The position numbers were made by a program, and so were the translations under genes. The notes below the pieces were generated by a model, which was given only the letters and a program-made list of their open reading frames with translations, was not told the DNA's origin and made no database searches. A stretch of 9,383 nucleotides of DNA. Source: Bacteroidales bacterium UBA5621 (GTDB lineage Bacteria; Bacteroidota; Bacteroidia; Bacteroidales; VadinHA17). The stretch covers positions 50,985 to 60,367 of the forward strand of contig DIKJ01000249.1 of assembly GCA_002424525.1 (NCBI GenBank), written 5' to 3'. Shown piece after piece: positions 6,384 to 9,383 of this stretch (the stretch's first letter is position 1; each line of letters begins with the position of its first letter).

Positions 6384-6446
6384 TTCCCGGACTATTTATC
6401 TTATCAGATTCTTTTGTTTTTATTCGAATGGATTTTATCTAAATTG

Positions 6447-6469
6447 CATGGTTTTATAACAGAACCATG
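6447..6469 (+). promoter_or_regulatory. Inverted repeat enclosing the cstA-type start codon
   Basis: CATGGTT (6447-6453) and AACCATG (6463-6469) are perfect 7-bp arms with a 9-nt loop, and the ATG start (6467-6469) is the end of the right arm. Folding would pair the start codon, which could lower translation until melted; as DNA it could also be a protein-binding palindrome. No Shine-Dalgarno sequence is visible nearby. Confidence 0.42.
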
Positions 6470-7894
6470 GTTACGTTTTTCATCTCCATCGGTGTCCTGA
6501 TTCTTGGTTATCTCTTCTATTCAAGATTTGTAGAGAGGATAGAAGGCGCTGATGCCGGTAGGGAGACTCCTGCGAATAAGATGAGGGATGGTGTGGATTA
6601 TGTCCCCATGCCCTGGTGGAGGATCTTTCTGATCCAGTTCCTTAATATTGCAGGTCTCGGGCCTATATTCGGCGCTATTGCAGGAGCAATGTGGGGACCG
6701 ATAGCTTTTCTCTGGATTGTGCTCGGGTCTGTTTTTGCGGGAGCTGTGCATGATTATTTTTCAGGTATGTTGTCTATTCGGCATAACGGACTGAGTATCA
6801 CCGAGATTGTAGGCATATATCTTGGCACAGGCACTAAACAGTTAATGCGGGGTTTTACGGTCATCCTGATGGTCCTGGTGGGTGCGGTCTTTATTATGGG
6901 CCCTGCAGGGATCCTTGCAGGACTGACACCCGATTTTGCCTCAATAACTTTTTGGGTATGGGTGGTTTTCTGTTATTATGCCCTTGCCACTATGCTGCCC
7001 ATTGACAAGATAATCGGTAAAATATATCCTGTTTTTGGATTTGCTCTCATATTCATGGCTATCGGCCTGATAACAGCGCTACTGATAAGAGGATACCATA
7101 TACCTGAACTGACTCCGGCAAACTTCAGGAATTTCCATGTGAACGGAGACAAATTTCCCATTTTCCCGATGATGTTCATAACGATCGCCTGTGGTGCGAT
7201 TTCCGGATTTCACGCGACTCAGTCGCCTCTGATGGCACGTTGCCTTACCAGCGAAAAACTTGGGAGAAGAGTATTCTACGGAGCAATGATCTCTGAAGGA
7301 ATTGTTGCAATGATATGGGCAGCCATCGGAATGAGTTTTTACGGCGGTATCCGGGAACTGAATGACGTTATGACTGCGCAGGGAGGTAACGCAGCAATCC
7401 TGGTAAACGAGATATCTAACTCACTCCTTGGAAAATTCGGGGGCATTCTGGCCCTGCTTGGTGTGGTTGCGGCACCCATAACATCAGGTGATACTGCTTT
7501 TCGCAGTGCCCGCCTTATTGTTGCCGATTTTTTGAAATATAAACAGGGACCCATAAAGAACAGACTCTTTGTAAGCATACCTTTATTTGCAATTGGATTT
7601 CTGCTTACAAGGATCGATTTCAGCATTATATGGCGCTATTTTGCCTGGGCGAACCAGACACTTGCCATGGTTGTCCTGTGGGCAATAACAGTGTACCTTG
7701 TTAAGAGCAGGAAGCTCTACTGGATCACTCTTGTCCCGGCTGTTTTTATGACAGCTGTAACGAGCACCTATCTTCTTCTTGCTCCCGAAGGATTCTCCCT
7801 TCCGCCCTCTGTTTCTTATCCTGCAGGAATTTTTATTTCACTGACAGCTCTGGGATTCTTTTTTACTTATAAAGCAAGACATAACGACATATAA
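6467..7894 (+). CDS. cstA: CstA-family (carbon starvation) inner-membrane transporter, short form
   Basis: A 475-residue multi-spanning membrane protein of the CstA/BtsT family, whose studied members import pyruvate or peptides. Conserved CstA blocks are DGVDYVP (41-47) with PWW (49-51), QFLNIAGLGPIFGAIAGAMW (57-76), LGSVFAGAVHDYFSGMLS (86-103) and SIRHNGLSITEIVG (103-116). Later blocks are GFHATQSPLMARC (247-259), ITSGDTAFRSARL (338-350) and FAWANQTLAMVVLW (392-405). More than ten hydrophobic segments alternate with short loops, starting with one at residues 2-19. At 475 residues it is much shorter than the approximately 700-residue enterobacterial CstA and matches the shorter form lacking the extra C-terminal region. 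It follows the fucosidase by 83 bp on the same strand. The substrate in this glycan locus is unknown; uptake of a fermentation product or peptide is the family expectation. Confidence 0.9.
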   Translation: MVTFFISIGVLILGYLFYSRFVERIEGADAGRETPANKMRDGVDYVPMPWWRIFLIQFLNIAGLGPIFGAIAGAMWGPIAFLWIVLGSVFAGAVHDYFSGMLSIRHNGLSITEIVGIYLGTGTKQLMRGFTVILMVLVGAVFIMGPAGILAGLTPDFASITFWVWVVFCYYALATMLPIDKIIGKIYPVFGFALIFMAIGLITALLIRGYHIPELTPANFRNFHVNGDKFPIFPMMFITIACGAISGFHATQSPLMARCLTSEKLGRRVFYGAMISEGIVAMIWAAIGMSFYGGIRELNDVMTAQGGNAAILVNEISNSLLGKFGGILALLGVVAAPITSGDTAFRSARLIVADFLKYKQGPIKNRLFVSIPLFAIGFLLTRIDFSIIWRYFAWANQTLAMVVLWAITVYLVKSRKLYWITLVPAVFMTAVTSTYLLLAPEGFSLPPSVSYPAGIFISLTALGFFFTYKARHNDI

Positions 7895-8259
7895 AAAAGG
7901 CAGGTGGTTTTTAACCTCCTGGAATACAATAAAATATGCCTCCCATCCTGGAAGCAGGTTTTTGCCGGACTTCCTCCGATAAAATATACTTTAAGGAGTT
8001 GAAGCTTTAGGTTCTCATTATCAGGTTGTTGCAAGATGTGGTATAAAACCCCGCAAAGAGTTGTTTTTTTCTTGCAGGTTTAATAAAATGTTACTACTTT
8101 TAATTGCGTACTATTATTACCCTGATTCTAACCTTAAATCGTTCAGCCTATGTAAATAGATTTACCTTAAAACGGCATTAATAGTGTCAGACATGATTAT
8201 TGCCTATTGTTTAAAATCTTTTCTTTTTTTATTAAATCCTAACTAACCTATTTTAAAGT
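7895..8259 (+). other. 365-bp non-coding leader before the SusC-like gene
   Basis: No credible gene. It holds the hairpins at 7901-7921 and 7947-7963, a duplicated ATAAAATAT (7929-7937 and 7979-7987), and a 7-bp inverted repeat TGCAAGA / TCTTGCA (8030-8036 and 8070-8076) spanning a T7 run. It ends in a very AT-rich stretch with ACTAACCTATTTT directly before the ATG, a style common ahead of Bacteroidetes susC-type genes. A TAGATTTA at 8157-8164 resembles a -7 element but lacks a TTTG at the right distance, so the promoter is not settled. Confidence 0.55.
7901..7921. terminator. Hairpin after the cstA-type gene
   Basis: CAGGTGGTT (7901-7909) pairs with AACCTCCTG (7913-7921) in eight of nine positions around a TTT loop, six bases after the stop codon. 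On the + strand no T-run follows; an A-run precedes it, which would be a U-tract for leftward transcripts. It may end or stabilise the cstA transcript. A second, weaker candidate is CCTG-GAAG-CAGG (7947-7958) followed by five Ts (7959-7963). Confidence 0.45.
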
Positions 8260-9383
8260 ATGAAAGAAAATTTCATTAATGGGGTGCCGATACCGGCTTA
8301 CCTCAGGAAGTTACTTTCAGGGCTTATGATCGCAATTGTTCTGTTTGCGGCCGGAGCTCTGAATGTTTTCGGGGCATCTTACATGGATCCCCAGCAACTT
8401 ACCGTGTCGGGTGTTGTATCCGATGCTTCTACGGGAGACCCTATGCCGGGAGTAAATGTTATTGTAAAGGGAACAACCATTGGGACCCTTACCCTGGGAG
8501 ACGGGAGATATACACTTGCGATTCCCGACCGGAATGCCACGCTGGTTTTCTCCTTTATCGGGTATGATGTGCGTGAGGAGTTTGTTGCCGGCAGAACAAC
8601 AATTAATGTCACACTGGCATCGGTCACAACTGCTCTTGACGAGGTTATCGTAACCGGCTACGGTACTCAGAAGAAAAGCGACCTTACCGGATCTGTTGTA
8701 AGAGTAACTATGGAAGAAAAAACCACTCTGGCGAACATTAATCTTTCGCAGGCTCTATCGGGAGCTACTGCGGGTGTGAATGTCCAGGGCGTAGGTCTTG
8801 CAGGTGGTGAACCAAGCCTTGAGATCCGTGGGCGGACATCTTTGTCAGCAAGTGCACGGCCCTTAATTGTACTCGATGGTATTATTTACAACGGTGCTAT
8901 TGCAGATATCAACATCAGCGACGTGGAATCGATAGATATTTTAAAGGATGCCAGCGCTGCTGCGGTTTATGGATCAAGGTCGGCCAACGGGGTCATGATC
9001 ATCACAACCAAAAAAGGACAATCTGAAAAACCTGTCATTACTTTTAATATGTACTATGGTTTTCAGGATATGACCAATAATCCCATGAGGGTTATGAATG
9101 CCGAGGAGTATGCCATAAGACTTACCGATTATTATTACCAGCAGGATCTCTACACCTGGTACAGGACAAAGCCGACAAGCGCAGTAGGAAAACCAGTCAG
9201 GCCGGATGTTACAAACCGGGCCACCGTCGCTGCACGTCTCAGAACCCAGGAGGAGCGGGATAATTACCTGACGGGGAACGAAATTGACTGGGTCAAGGAA
9301 GTATTGCAGATAGCACCCATCCAGAACTACAACCTTAACCTGTCAGGAAAGACAGGCAGATCGAGTTACTACATTTCAGGATC
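8260..9383 (+). CDS. SusC/RagA-family TonB-dependent outer-membrane receptor (partial, 3' end outside window)
   Basis: The first 374 codons of an outer-membrane glycan importer, open to the window edge; family members are usually about 1000 residues. The N-terminus has a basic start, a hydrophobic core (residues 20-35) and a probable cleavage near FGA (37-39). Residues about 47-120 form the carboxypeptidase-regulatory-like domain typical of SusC proteins (VSGVVSDASTGDPMPGVNV at 49-67). The TonB-box-like segment DEVIVTGYGTQKK is at 127-139. The plug domain follows with LSQALSGATAGVNVQ (162-176), EIRGRTSL (188-195), PLIVLDGIIYNG (201-212) and the hallmark DASAAAVYGSRSANGVMIIT (230-249). The barrel has just begun at the end. 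A susD-like gene is expected next. It probably transports the glycan that the fucosidase trims, although the 365-bp gap allows independent transcription. Confidence 0.95.
   Translation, partial: MKENFINGVPIPAYLRKLLSGLMIAIVLFAAGALNVFGASYMDPQQLTVSGVVSDASTGDPMPGVNVIVKGTTIGTLTLGDGRYTLAIPDRNATLVFSFIGYDVREEFVAGRTTINVTLASVTTALDEVIVTGYGTQKKSDLTGSVVRVTMEEKTTLANINLSQALSGATAGVNVQGVGLAGGEPSLEIRGRTSLSASARPLIVLDGIIYNGAIADINISDVESIDILKDASAAAVYGSRSANGVMIITTKKGQSEKPVITFNMYYGFQDMTNNPMRVMNAEEYAIRLTDYYYQQDLYTWYRTKPTSAVGKPVRPDVTNRATVAARLRTQEERDNYLTGNEIDWVKEVLQIAPIQNYNLNLSGKTGRSSYYISG

Noticed and set aside
6413..6446. Promoter for the CstA-type gene (TTTG 6413-6416 with TATCTAAA or TAAATTG)
   Set aside because: The correctly spaced octamer matches the -7 consensus poorly, and the better match is at a 23-bp spacing, outside the usual range.
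7936..8010. 24-codon open frame in the leader of the SusC-type gene
   Set aside because: No ribosome-binding site, no recognisable composition or domain, overlaps a hairpin; consistent with chance.

Overview
This window reads as a Bacteroidetes (probably Bacteroidales-like) chromosome segment specialised in glycan use. The evidence is a SusC/RagA-type TonB-dependent receptor running off the right edge, a lipoprotein alpha-L-fucosidase with a Bacteroidetes-style lipobox, a TTTG / TAnnTTT-type promoter, and weak or absent Shine-Dalgarno sequences. No rRNA, tRNA, IS element or CRISPR array was seen.

Left part (1-1475): a probable Tat-exported SGNH/GDSL esterase (84-833, +) converges, with only 3 bp between stop codons, on a small DUF861-type cupin (837-1103, -). 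The 372-bp stretch before the next gene holds eight tandem heptanucleotides plus an inverted copy of the unit, then a good candidate promoter with an overlapping LacI-like operator.

Central operon (1476-4677): a LacI-family regulator, a protein extremely similar to plant GDP-mannose 3,5-epimerase with all four catalytic residues in register, and a two-domain protein joining an HxGH nucleotidyltransferase to a shortened fucokinase-like GHMP domain. The genes are 6 and 16 bp apart, so co-transcription is likely. A repeat-filled gap (4678-4811: heptamer arrays and a GC-rich hairpin) separates them from a GH29 alpha-L-fucosidase lipoprotein (4812-6383), followed by a short CstA-family transporter (6467-7894) whose start codon lies inside an inverted repeat. 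After a 365-bp AT-rich non-coding leader comes the partial SusC-like receptor (8260 to the edge).

How the genes may work together (inference): the SusC-like receptor imports glycan fragments, GH29 removes alpha-L-fucosyl or alpha-L-galactosyl groups (L-galactose is 6-hydroxy-L-fucose), and the kinase-like/nucleotidyltransferase protein plus the epimerase interconvert activated L- and D-hexoses. The LacI protein would sense the sugar. The most noteworthy point is this cluster of a plant-type GDP-mannose epimerase with an unusual nucleotidyltransferase/fucokinase-like fusion next to a fucosidase. It could be a route for L-galactose (or a related L-sugar) salvage or synthesis. A second curiosity is that the three intergenic repeat families in the window all share a 7-bp period.
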